Assembly: GCA_045534635.1 (NCBI GenBank)
Contig: JAZSKB010000039.1
Location: 83,805 to 147,804, forward strand
Reading direction: 5' to 3'
Source: UBA1205 sp045534635
Lineage (GTDB): Bacteria; Bacteroidota; Bacteroidia; Bacteroidales; WCHB1-69
Length of the DNA stretch: 64,000 nt
This document shows, one piece after another, positions 46,522-54,402 of this stretch. The notes under the pieces were generated by a model that saw only the letters and a list, made by a program, of their open reading frames with translations, was not told where the DNA came from and ran no database searches. Made by a program: the position numbers and the translations under genes. Each line of letters starts with the position of its first letter. The stretch's first letter is position 1.

Positions 46522-47241
46522 ATGGACAATCAAATATCAATGAAGATTAAAAAAGGGCGTATAATAGCATTATTGTTATCCATTATATTTTGTATCCAAT
46601 TGGAAAACAGCAACTTATATGGTCAAATCAATAGAGGAAAACGAAAAGCAAATTTTTCGAGTACGGGAAGAAGCAAATCAACAATTCGTCATGGTATTAC
46701 ATTGCAATTGATAGACAATCTTTCTGCAAAACCAAAACAAATGGATTTTGTACCTGCATTTGGTATTGGCTATTCTGCTGGTCAATATTATGGTATTGGC
46801 AATCGATTTATGCAACAAAGCGTTACTTACCAATTAGGAATAGGGACATCTGAAAATTATATGGTTCACAATTTAGTAGGAACTTTTCATTGTAGTTATA
46901 TTGGGGCATTCGATATGAACCCTGTTATTTATGGTGTTGCTATGCAATTTGCATTTTCAACAAAAAGTTCTAAAAACCCCAACCCTTATGGTAATTTATA
47001 TATTCGTCCAGAAATAGGATTAGCATATCCTTTCAACTATTCCAAACGAACCAAAGAAGTTCTCAGAGTAACAGGTTCTTTAACGTATGGTTTTAATATA
47101 AAAACATTCTATTATCATTATATACCAGAACAAGAAATAGAAAGTATTGAATCTAAATTTCCTTGGGCTGCAATGTGTCATCATGTCATTACATTTAGAA
47201 TGAATATCAATTGTAAAAATATGCGAGAAATGAGAAAATAA
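46522..47241 (+). CDS. Hypothetical exported protein, small barrel-like
   Basis: A 239-residue protein with an N-terminal signal segment (GRIIALLLSIIFCIQL, then NLYGQ). The start could be the second methionine (MKIKKGR, 46540). The mature part is rich in glycine and aromatic residues in alternating pattern (GIGYSAGQYYGIGN, YGNLYIRPEIGLAYPF), as in small outer-membrane barrels. No family recognised. Flanked by the MerR-murD operon (divergent) and sppA. Confidence 0.65.
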   Translation: MDNQISMKIKKGRIIALLLSIIFCIQLENSNLYGQINRGKRKANFSSTGRSKSTIRHGITLQLIDNLSAKPKQMDFVPAFGIGYSAGQYYGIGNRFMQQSVTYQLGIGTSENYMVHNLVGTFHCSYIGAFDMNPVIYGVAMQFAFSTKSSKNPNPYGNLYIRPEIGLAYPFNYSKRTKEVLRVTGSLTYGFNIKTFYYHYIPEQEIESIESKFPWAAMCHHVITFRMNINCKNMREMRK

Positions 47242-47303
47242 CCATTTTTGAGCAAGAAATAAAATTTTAAGTTGAATTTTAATAAGTATAGAAAAAAATA
47301 TAG

Positions 47304-47311
47304 TACCTTTG
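47304..47311 (+). promoter_or_regulatory. Promoter -7 box for sppA
   Basis: TACCTTTG (TAnnTTTG), 80 bases before the sppA ATG. Confidence 0.45.
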
Positions 47312-47391
47312 TAAGATATTATCAAATAACATTAATGGAACTCATGTTGTCTGATAAAAATTTTCGAGTTCCTTAAATAAAATTAAAAAAA

Positions 47392-49167
47392 ATGAAAAAT
47401 TTCTTTAAAATGGTTTTAGCAACCATGTTAGGCGTAATTTTGTTACAAGTATTGCTACTTTTGTTATTTATTTTTGTTTCTATTGGAATGGTTGCTTCTG
47501 TTTCTACCAATACTCCTACAAGTATTAAACCTAATTCTGTCCTTCAACTTAAATTAGAAACCCCTATCCAAGAACGAACAGCAGATAATCCTTTTAAAAA
47601 CTTAAATTCTTATCAAAACCAAGTACCATTATCGTTTAAAGACCTTGTAGATTGCATCAACAAAGCAGCAACAGACGATAATATAAAAGGCATTTCTATA
47701 GAAACTCAATATATTGGAGCATCATTGGCAACATTAGAAGAATTGAGAAATGTATTGATAGCATTCAAAAAATCAGGAAAATTTATTTATTGTTATGCCG
47801 ATGGATATTCACAATCAGCATATTACGTTCTTTCTGTCGCCGACAAAATTTGTATAAATCCTCAAGGAACATTAGATTTACATGGACTTTCTTTTAATAC
47901 CATGTTTCTTAAAGGATTGCTTGATAAATTAGATATTGAAACACAAATTGTAAAAGTTGGAACATATAAAAGTGCCGTTGAGCCATTTGTTCTTAACAAA
48001 ATGAGCGAAGCAAACAAAAAACAAACTTCCGATTTGATAAATTCTATATGGAACAATATTGTAAATCAAATAAGTAAAAGTAGAAATATTTCTGCAAAAA
48101 CAATTAATGACGATTGCAATCAATTGTCTTTTTTCGCTAACTTAGAATTAGCAAAATCAAAAGGATATGTAGATACTTTGATGTACAAAGACCAATATAT
48201 ACAATTTCTTAAAGATGTATTACAATTGAAAGAAAACGAAAAAATAAATTATGTTCAATTGTCTGAATATAAAAATGTTGAAAATAAAAAAGCCAATCTT
48301 TCAAAAAATAAAATTGGCATTTTGTATGCAAATGGAAACATCATTGAAGGACAAGGAGACAATAATTCAATAGGATACAATATCGCAGAAGAATTAAGAA
48401 AATTGCAAAAAGATAGTAGCATAAAAGCAATAGTTTTACGTGTAAATTCTGGTGGTGGTTCTGCTTTGATGTCAGAAAATATTTGGCGAGAAGTGGTAAA
48501 TTGTAAATCGTCTAAACCTGTGGTTGTTTCTATGAGTGATATGGCTGCCTCTGGAGGATATTATATCTCTTGTGCTTCCGATTTTATTGTAGCAGAACCA
48601 AATACCATTACCGGTTCTATTGGTGTTTTTGGTATGATTCCTAATTTTCAAAAATTGATGACTAACAAAATTGGAATCACTTTCGATGGTGTAAAAACAA
48701 ATTCTCATTCAGATTTTCTTTCCAATCGTACTCGCCCTATGGACGAATATGAACTTGCTGTTATGCAACAAAGTGTAAACAATGTTTATAGTACATTCCT
48801 CCAACGAGTAAGCAATGGCAGAGGAATTCCTACTGATTTTGTTGATTCTGTTGGTCAAGGCAGAATTTGGTCGGGTATTGATGCCCTCACTTTAAACCTT
48901 GTTGATACTTTGGGTGGACTTGACGTTGCAATTGCAAAAGCCGCTGAATTGGCAAATTTGAAAGATTATACAACCCAAGATTATCCTCATATAAAAACTT
49001 TCTTTGAAGACATTATGGAATCTTTATATATTGCTCATTTACAGATAATTGAAAACAAAAAACAAACAGAACTTGGTGTTTTTTATCCATACTTTTGTCA
49101 AATGGAAGAAATTTTAAATCGTTCTGGTATTCAAGCAGTTGTTCCATACATTTATGTTATTAAATAA
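47392..49167 (+). CDS. sppA: Signal peptide peptidase SppA, 67K type
   Basis: A 591-residue membrane-anchored serine protease with two tandem SppA domains. A transmembrane segment spans about residues 8-35. The N-terminal domain carries the catalytic lysine in GTYKSAVEPF, and the C-terminal domain the nucleophilic serine in MSDMAASGGYYISCA. It degrades released signal peptides. Two closely spaced genes, including an S41 protease, follow. Confidence 0.95.
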   Translation: MKNFFKMVLATMLGVILLQVLLLLLFIFVSIGMVASVSTNTPTSIKPNSVLQLKLETPIQERTADNPFKNLNSYQNQVPLSFKDLVDCINKAATDDNIKGISIETQYIGASLATLEELRNVLIAFKKSGKFIYCYADGYSQSAYYVLSVADKICINPQGTLDLHGLSFNTMFLKGLLDKLDIETQIVKVGTYKSAVEPFVLNKMSEANKKQTSDLINSIWNNIVNQISKSRNISAKTINDDCNQLSFFANLELAKSKGYVDTLMYKDQYIQFLKDVLQLKENEKINYVQLSEYKNVENKKANLSKNKIGILYANGNIIEGQGDNNSIGYNIAEELRKLQKDSSIKAIVLRVNSGGGSALMSENIWREVVNCKSSKPVVVSMSDMAASGGYYISCASDFIVAEPNTITGSIGVFGMIPNFQKLMTNKIGITFDGVKTNSHSDFLSNRTRPMDEYELAVMQQSVNNVYSTFLQRVSNGRGIPTDFVDSVGQGRIWSGIDALTLNLVDTLGGLDVAIAKAAELANLKDYTTQDYPHIKTFFEDIMESLYIAHLQIIENKKQTELGVFYPYFCQMEEILNRSGIQAVVPYIYVIK

Positions 49168-49173
49168 ATAATT

Positions 49174-49764
49174 ATGATAACTCATCGTAAACAACAACAA
49201 TTGATTTTCTTTTTTCTTGGTTTTTTCTTTGGACTTGTTGTTGCTATAGTTGTTGGCTATTTCGGAGTTATCAAACAATTTACACAAAATCAAATAGAAA
49301 AAATCAATATTCTAAATAATCAAGACACTGTATTTTTGTCTGCACCTCCACAAAATATAACTGCTAAGAAAAAAAATACAAATCCAACTAAAGATTCTTT
49401 AAGTATTCTAAATACTCAAGAAGATACACTTTTAATAAATGAAATACAGACAGATAGATTTATCTCCTCTATTGTTTTATCTATTGAAAATACGGATACA
49501 CTTGCTGATAAAAGTAACTATTTTCTACAAGAAATATTGGTAGAACAATGGGAAAACCCTATGCACTTTATTGGTTATCAACTAAATAAAGAAAAATTAG
49601 TAATTTATGGTGTTGATATTGAACAAATTACACTAACAACAAATAATGAAAAACTTTTTTTGTGGATAGCCAACAATAAAATTGCATTAGAATATACTGA
49701 CGATTTTCTACATTTTCCAAATCAAGTATTTCAAAATGAACTAAATAACAACAATAATGAATAA
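49174..49764 (+). CDS. Hypothetical single-pass membrane protein
   Basis: A 196-residue protein with one N-terminal transmembrane segment (about 10-32) and an extracytoplasmic part of about 160 residues rich in N, T and E. No family recognised. It lies 6 bases after sppA and overlaps the S41 protease gene by 8 bases, so it may assist one of the two proteases; this is only suggested by the gene order. Confidence 0.75.
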   Translation: MITHRKQQQLIFFFLGFFFGLVVAIVVGYFGVIKQFTQNQIEKINILNNQDTVFLSAPPQNITAKKKNTNPTKDSLSILNTQEDTLLINEIQTDRFISSIVLSIENTDTLADKSNYFLQEILVEQWENPMHFIGYQLNKEKLVIYGVDIEQITLTTNNEKLFLWIANNKIALEYTDDFLHFPNQVFQNELNNNNNE

Positions 49765-51361
49765 CGAATACGAAAATTCTTCTCAAAATATTAAATTACC
49801 GATTTTTTTGGGAATAGTTTTAGCAATAGGCTTTTTATTAGGTTATTTTTACAATAAAAAGACACTCATTCCTCAAAATAATTCTCAAAATAAAATTGAT
49901 GAAGTACAATCTTTGATTCAAAGATATTATTTTGATACCATTGACAATGAAAAACTTATCGATGATGGAATCAAAAATTTACTTTCTTGTTTAGACCCAC
50001 ATTCTTCGTATATGAATAAAAAGGAAAGTCAACAATTTCAAACATCAATGTCGGGAGGATTTGAAGGGATTGGCGTACAATTCAATCTTCTAAATGATAC
50101 ATTGATAGTGGTAGGAGTTATTGTCGGAGGTCCTTCTGCTCAACAAGGCATACTTGCTGGAGATAAAATTATTAGTGTAGATGATACAACTATCGCAGGG
50201 GTTGGTATTCAAAACAATGACATTATTCAAAAATTAAGAGGAAAAAAAGGGACAAAAGTAAAATTGGGTATTGTTCGTCAAGACATAAAAGAACCTATTT
50301 ATTTTGTTGTAACTCGCGATAAAATACCAGTAAATAGTATTAACTATTCTTGTCTTATTGCTCCCAAAATAGGTTATATCAATATTGATAATTTCACATT
50401 AACAACAGCCTACGAATTTGATACTATTTTGAATAATCTCCTCAAAAAAGGAATGGAAAAATTGATTATTGACCTTAGAGGAAATTCTGGTGGTTATCTT
50501 GGTGCGGTTATTTCAATTTGTGATGAATTGTTGCCTTCAAAAAAAATGATAGTTTATACCAAAGGAATGAATTATCCAATTCAAAAATATAGGGCAACAT
50601 CAAGAGGTCAATTTCAAGAAGAAAAACAAAAAGTTGTTGTGCTTATTGATGAATATTCTGCTTCGGCAAGCGAAATTTTGGCAGGAGCAATACAAGACCA
50701 TGATAGAGGAACTGTAATCGGTCGTCGCTCTTTTGGGAAAGGACTTGTTCAAACGCAATTTTTCCTCTCCGATAGTTCAGAAGTCTTGCTAACTATCGCT
50801 CGTTATTATACACCATTAGGTCGTTGTATTCAAAGACCTTTTAAAAATGGGAACAACGCTTATTTCAATGATATATTAAACCGTTATTCATCTGGAGAAT
50901 TGCAAACCGAAGACAGCGTTTTCTTTGATGAATCTTTAAAAGTAACTACTCCTGCAGGAAAAGTACTTTATGGTGGTGGTGGTATTATGCCCGATATATT
51001 CATTCCTATAAAAACTTCAAATGATTTTGTTTATTTCAATCAATTGGCAAATAGTGGCATTGTTTTACAATATGCAATGCAGTATGCAAACAACAATCGT
51101 AAAACATTGATAAACAAATATAAGACAGCAGAAAATTTTGTCAAATTTTTCAACATTAACGATGAAATTTTACAAACAATTATTTCAAAAGGAAAAGAAA
51201 AATCGATAAAAGGAACGCTTACTCCAACAACAAAAAAAGAATTGCAACAATGGACAAAAGCCTATATTGGAAGAAATCTTTTTGGGGATAATGCATTTTA
51301 TCCTATTTTGTTTCAAGATGATGATATGATTTTAGAGGCTATCAAAGTACTAAATCAATAA
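49757..51361 (+). CDS. C-terminal processing peptidase, family S41
   Basis: A 534-residue protease with an N-terminal transmembrane anchor (about 14-31), a PDZ domain (about 95-180, GGFEGIGVQFN then GDKIISVDDTTI) and the S41 catalytic domain. The nucleophile is the serine in EYSASASEILAGA and the general base the lysine in RRSFGKGLVQTQ. It cleaves proteins near exposed C-termini in the periplasm. Confidence 0.95.
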   Translation: MNNEYENSSQNIKLPIFLGIVLAIGFLLGYFYNKKTLIPQNNSQNKIDEVQSLIQRYYFDTIDNEKLIDDGIKNLLSCLDPHSSYMNKKESQQFQTSMSGGFEGIGVQFNLLNDTLIVVGVIVGGPSAQQGILAGDKIISVDDTTIAGVGIQNNDIIQKLRGKKGTKVKLGIVRQDIKEPIYFVVTRDKIPVNSINYSCLIAPKIGYINIDNFTLTTAYEFDTILNNLLKKGMEKLIIDLRGNSGGYLGAVISICDELLPSKKMIVYTKGMNYPIQKYRATSRGQFQEEKQKVVVLIDEYSASASEILAGAIQDHDRGTVIGRRSFGKGLVQTQFFLSDSSEVLLTIARYYTPLGRCIQRPFKNGNNAYFNDILNRYSSGELQTEDSVFFDESLKVTTPAGKVLYGGGGIMPDIFIPIKTSNDFVYFNQLANSGIVLQYAMQYANNNRKTLINKYKTAENFVKFFNINDEILQTIISKGKEKSIKGTLTPTTKKELQQWTKAYIGRNLFGDNAFYPILFQDDDMILEAIKVLNQ

Positions 51362-51363
51362 AT

Positions 51364-52368
51364 ATGAAACAATATTGTACTATTCCTATTTTTATTCCAG
51401 AAAGTGCATGCCCTTTTCGTTGTGTGTATTGCAATCAATATCATATTGCAAATCTATCACAACCAATTTCACCACAAGAAAGTCGAGAAATTATTGAAAA
51501 ATATTTACAAACAATTCATTCTCATCAAATTAAAACCATTGCTTTTTTTGGGGGAAGTTTTACGGGTTTAGCCATAGATAATCAGAATCAATATTTGGAT
51601 ATTGCTTTGGAATACAAAAAAGCAAAAAAAATTGACAGAATACAACTTTCAACTCGACCAGATTACATATCAAAAGCAATTTTAGACAATCTTAAACAAC
51701 ATCAAGTAGATATTATAGAATTAGGTGCTCAATCTTTAGACGAACAAGTACTTAAAAATGTACATCGAGGACATACTGTACAAGATGTTGTTCAAGCAGC
51801 AGAACTTATCAACGAATATCAATTTGAATTGGGTTTACAAATGATGATAGGTTTACCCGGTGATACTTTGCAAAAATCTATTCAAACAGCAAAACAAATT
51901 GTTGAATTAAAAGCCAAAAACACACGTATTTATCCAACTTTGGTTATTAAAGATACTGCATTGGAGCAAATGTATAAAGAAAATAAATATACTCCGCTAT
52001 CAATAACAGAAGCCGTTGATTGGAGTGCATATATTTACAAAATTTTCATTGAAAACAATGTAAAAGTTTTACGTCTAGGCTTACACCCTTCTGAAGGACT
52101 GATGTCTGGAAAAAATTTGATAGCAGGTCCTTTTCATGTTTCATTTAAAGAATTAGTTTATAGCGAAATATGGAAAAGAAAAATAATAAAATCTATTGAT
52201 AAAAACCTTTCAAAGACAATTTGTATCAGTGTACACTCATCTCAAATCAATTTTGCGATTGGATACGGAAAAAGTAATAAAAAATTTTTAGCATCTTATT
52301 TTAACGATATAAAGTTTTTGATAGACAACAACTTAAAAGAAGAAGAATTTAAAATCACATATATTTAG
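51364..52368 (+). CDS. Radical SAM protein (Elp3/HemN-like, CPFRCVYCNQ type)
   Basis: A 334-residue radical SAM enzyme. The cluster cysteines are C16, C20 and C23 in ACPFRCVYCNQ; FFGGSFTG and the ELGAQSLDEQVL segment are typical of the Elp3/HemN-like subgroup. The reaction is unknown. It starts 2 bases after the S41 gene and is followed 5 bases later by a GME-fold protein. Confidence 0.88.
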   Translation: MKQYCTIPIFIPESACPFRCVYCNQYHIANLSQPISPQESREIIEKYLQTIHSHQIKTIAFFGGSFTGLAIDNQNQYLDIALEYKKAKKIDRIQLSTRPDYISKAILDNLKQHQVDIIELGAQSLDEQVLKNVHRGHTVQDVVQAAELINEYQFELGLQMMIGLPGDTLQKSIQTAKQIVELKAKNTRIYPTLVIKDTALEQMYKENKYTPLSITEAVDWSAYIYKIFIENNVKVLRLGLHPSEGLMSGKNLIAGPFHVSFKELVYSEIWKRKIIKSIDKNLSKTICISVHSSQINFAIGYGKSNKKFLASYFNDIKFLIDNNLKEEEFKITYI

Positions 52369-52373
52369 TTTTT

Positions 52374-53060
52374 ATGCTTATTTTTCACGATATGCGATTA
52401 CCCGAAGTTGCTATTGACGCACTTCGGTATTATGGTTCTACATTGGCTTTCATAACCAAAGATATTGTAGAATCGTATTTATCAGGTCACCCGGATATTT
52501 TTTGTTGCTGTGGCTTAGAAAAACCTATTTTTGCTCCCAATACACCAAAATACGTCTTCGATACATTTGAAAAAGAAAATATTCCATTCTTCGTAGGAAA
52601 AAATAACGTTAATTGTACTAAATTTCAAGATACGGCATACAATGCATTAGTAAGCGAAAATTATCTTATTCATCATCAAAAATCTACAGATAAAGAGATT
52701 TTAAAAAGATGTCAAAACAAAGAGTTTATTCATGTAAATCAAAGATTTACAAGATGTTCTACTGTGTCACTAAAAGATAACAGTTTTCTTACTTCTGACA
52801 AAGGAATTGCTAACACATTGTGTGAAAAAACATTAAATTGTTTATATATTCAACCAACAGGGATTATTTTATCACCATTGAATTATGGTTTATTAGGCGG
52901 TTGTATCGGTATTTTCAACGATACTGCGTTGATTATCGGTGATTTATCTTATCATCAAGAAGGTGATAAAATAAGCTACTTTTTTAAAAATCTACATTAT
53001 CAAATAGTTGAACTCTATAAAGGACCCTTATTCGATGGTGGTGGTTTGTTTTTCTTTTAA
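52374..53060 (+). CDS. DUF6873-like GME-fold protein
   Basis: A 228-residue protein. The segments FIHVNQRFTRCSTV, SFLTSDKGIANTL, LSPLNYGLLGGCIGIF and the end LFDGGGLFFF fit a family, common in Firmicutes, predicted to have the guanidino-modifying-enzyme fold. In that fold a cysteine is catalytic; GGCIG could hold it. The function is unknown. Family assignment is from memory of conserved segments, not from a search. Confidence 0.6.
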   Translation: MLIFHDMRLPEVAIDALRYYGSTLAFITKDIVESYLSGHPDIFCCCGLEKPIFAPNTPKYVFDTFEKENIPFFVGKNNVNCTKFQDTAYNALVSENYLIHHQKSTDKEILKRCQNKEFIHVNQRFTRCSTVSLKDNSFLTSDKGIANTLCEKTLNCLYIQPTGIILSPLNYGLLGGCIGIFNDTALIIGDLSYHQEGDKISYFFKNLHYQIVELYKGPLFDGGGLFFF

Positions 53061-53308
53061 CTATTGACCATCCAATAAAGAACAAAACACCAAATAATTA
53101 ATATACAAACCGTTACAACATAATAACGTGGCTTTTTTACTTTGTGTCGGACAATAGGCATAATCAACAAAATACCAAAAACACCACCAAGTAATTCTAA
53201 AGTATGTAAAACTATTTCACTAACTCGCCATAAGTTGTGAGATGCAAAATATTTATCAATAGCAAATAATATAATTGCTATTATATTGATTATAAGCAAA
53301 TAAAGCAT
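53057..53308 (-). CDS. DUF1294 family small membrane protein
   Basis: An 83-residue protein with two to three hydrophobic helices and the family pattern FAIDKYFASHNLWRVSE ... HKVKKPRY. Function unknown. It is the last gene of a minus-strand trio and overlaps the convergent GME-fold gene by 4 bases. Confidence 0.8.
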   Translation of the reverse strand: MLYLLIINIIAIILFAIDKYFASHNLWRVSEIVLHTLELLGGVFGILLIMPIVRHKVKKPRYYVVTVCILIIWCFVLYWMVNS

Positions 53309-53314
53309 TTCAAT

Positions 53315-53806
53315 TTATTGATTGCTATATTTTAATATTTCATCGTTCATAAAAACAATTTCCACACCAGCAAGAGCAAACATTGTTTCCGATTCTTGTC
53401 CGTCGTGGTATTTTTTTTCACAAACAACTCTTTTGATACCACAATTGATAATTAACATAGCACAAGTACGACAAGGTGTCATTCTACAATATAAAGTACT
53501 ACCTTCCAACGAGATGCCCATTTTAGCGGCTTGACATATAGCATTTTGTTCTGCATGAACTGTTCTAACACAATGATTGGTAATGCTACCATCTTCGTGT
53601 ATTGTTTTACGCATTTGATGTCCAACATCGTCACAATGAGGCATACCAATAGGAGAACCCACATAACCTGTTACCAACAATTGTTTATCTTTTGCAATTA
53701 CACAACCACTTCGTCCTCTGTCACAGGTTGCTCTTTTGGCTACTGTATTGGCTATTTCCATAAAGTATTCATCCCAAGATGGGCGGATATATTTTTTTTC
53801 TTCCAT
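53315..53806 (-). CDS. Deoxycytidylate deaminase family protein
   Basis: A 163-residue zinc deaminase. The zinc site is HAEQNAICQAAK plus PCRTCAMLIINCG, and the CDRGRSGCVI and GSPIGMPHCDDVG segments are those of dCMP deaminases (ComEB type). It converts dCMP to dUMP for thymidylate synthesis. It lies 2 bases after the P-loop kinase gene. Confidence 0.92.
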   Translation of the reverse strand: MEEKKYIRPSWDEYFMEIANTVAKRATCDRGRSGCVIAKDKQLLVTGYVGSPIGMPHCDDVGHQMRKTIHEDGSITNHCVRTVHAEQNAICQAAKMGISLEGSTLYCRMTPCRTCAMLIINCGIKRVVCEKKYHDGQESETMFALAGVEIVFMNDEILKYSNQ

Positions 53807-53808
53807 GT

Positions 53809-54363
53809 TTAATCTATATTTGCTAATATTAATTCTATATTTTTATGTAAATCAGCGATAGTTTTATCATTGTTTAAAACATAATCTGCCATAGCGATAC
53901 ATTGTTTTAAGTTTTGCTTATTCACATCATCGTTTTGCATTTCTCTTTGTTCATTAGACAGAAATTCTTCAAAAGTCACATGGTCTGTTTCTGAATTTCT
54001 TTCCACAATACGATTGTAACGAATTTGTGGGTCTGCATCAACTGCCAAAAGATAAAAATCTGATTTTGAACGTAGAGAAATCACTTCTGCTGGTGTTCTA
54101 ATAGATTCTATTATCGCATTTTTGTTAACTTTTTCTGCTTGTTGATACAACGCATCTATAATGTATGATGGGTGATGTTGTTTACGTAAATTATTAGCAA
54201 CTAACACCATACTATCTCTATTGAGAGGCAATTGTTGACGTTGGATTTCTTCAGTAAGAAATTGACGAACAGAATAATGAATGAAATCTTTTTTTTCAAC
54301 GAGATATTCTACAATAGTACCTTTGCCCGCACCTAAAGTTCCTGTAATTCCTATTATTTTCAT
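53809..54363 (-). CDS. P-loop nucleotide kinase-like protein
   Basis: A 184-residue protein with Walker A GTLGAGKGT (residues 8-16) next to the ATG at 54363; the frame is open 5 codons further but MKIIGITG is the natural family start. An IIESIRTPAE segment and an arginine-rich lid region (RYNRIVERNSETD) resemble adenylate/dephospho-CoA kinase folds. The substrate is unknown; directly preceding a dCMP deaminase gene points to a deoxynucleotide. Fungal dCMP deaminase has a P-loop domain fused at its N-terminus, a similar pairing. Confidence 0.78.
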   Translation of the reverse strand: MKIIGITGTLGAGKGTIVEYLVEKKDFIHYSVRQFLTEEIQRQQLPLNRDSMVLVANNLRKQHHPSYIIDALYQQAEKVNKNAIIESIRTPAEVISLRSKSDFYLLAVDADPQIRYNRIVERNSETDHVTFEEFLSNEQREMQNDDVNKQNLKQCIAMADYVLNNDKTIADLHKNIELILANID

Positions 54364-54402
54364 TTTGCAAAAATACAAAAATCTATTATAAATTTTGCAT
54401 TT

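Noticed and set aside
40839..47311. TTG trinucleotides about 29-32 bases upstream of several -7 boxes (near 40880, 46430, 46452, 47272)
   Set aside because: The spacing is about ten bases longer than that accepted for a -33 element, and TTG is frequent in DNA this AT-rich. Reported only the -7 boxes.
54368..54375. Minus-strand TATTTTTG as promoter of the P-loop kinase gene
   Set aside because: It lies only 5 bases upstream of the ATG and would require a leaderless message; not supported otherwise.
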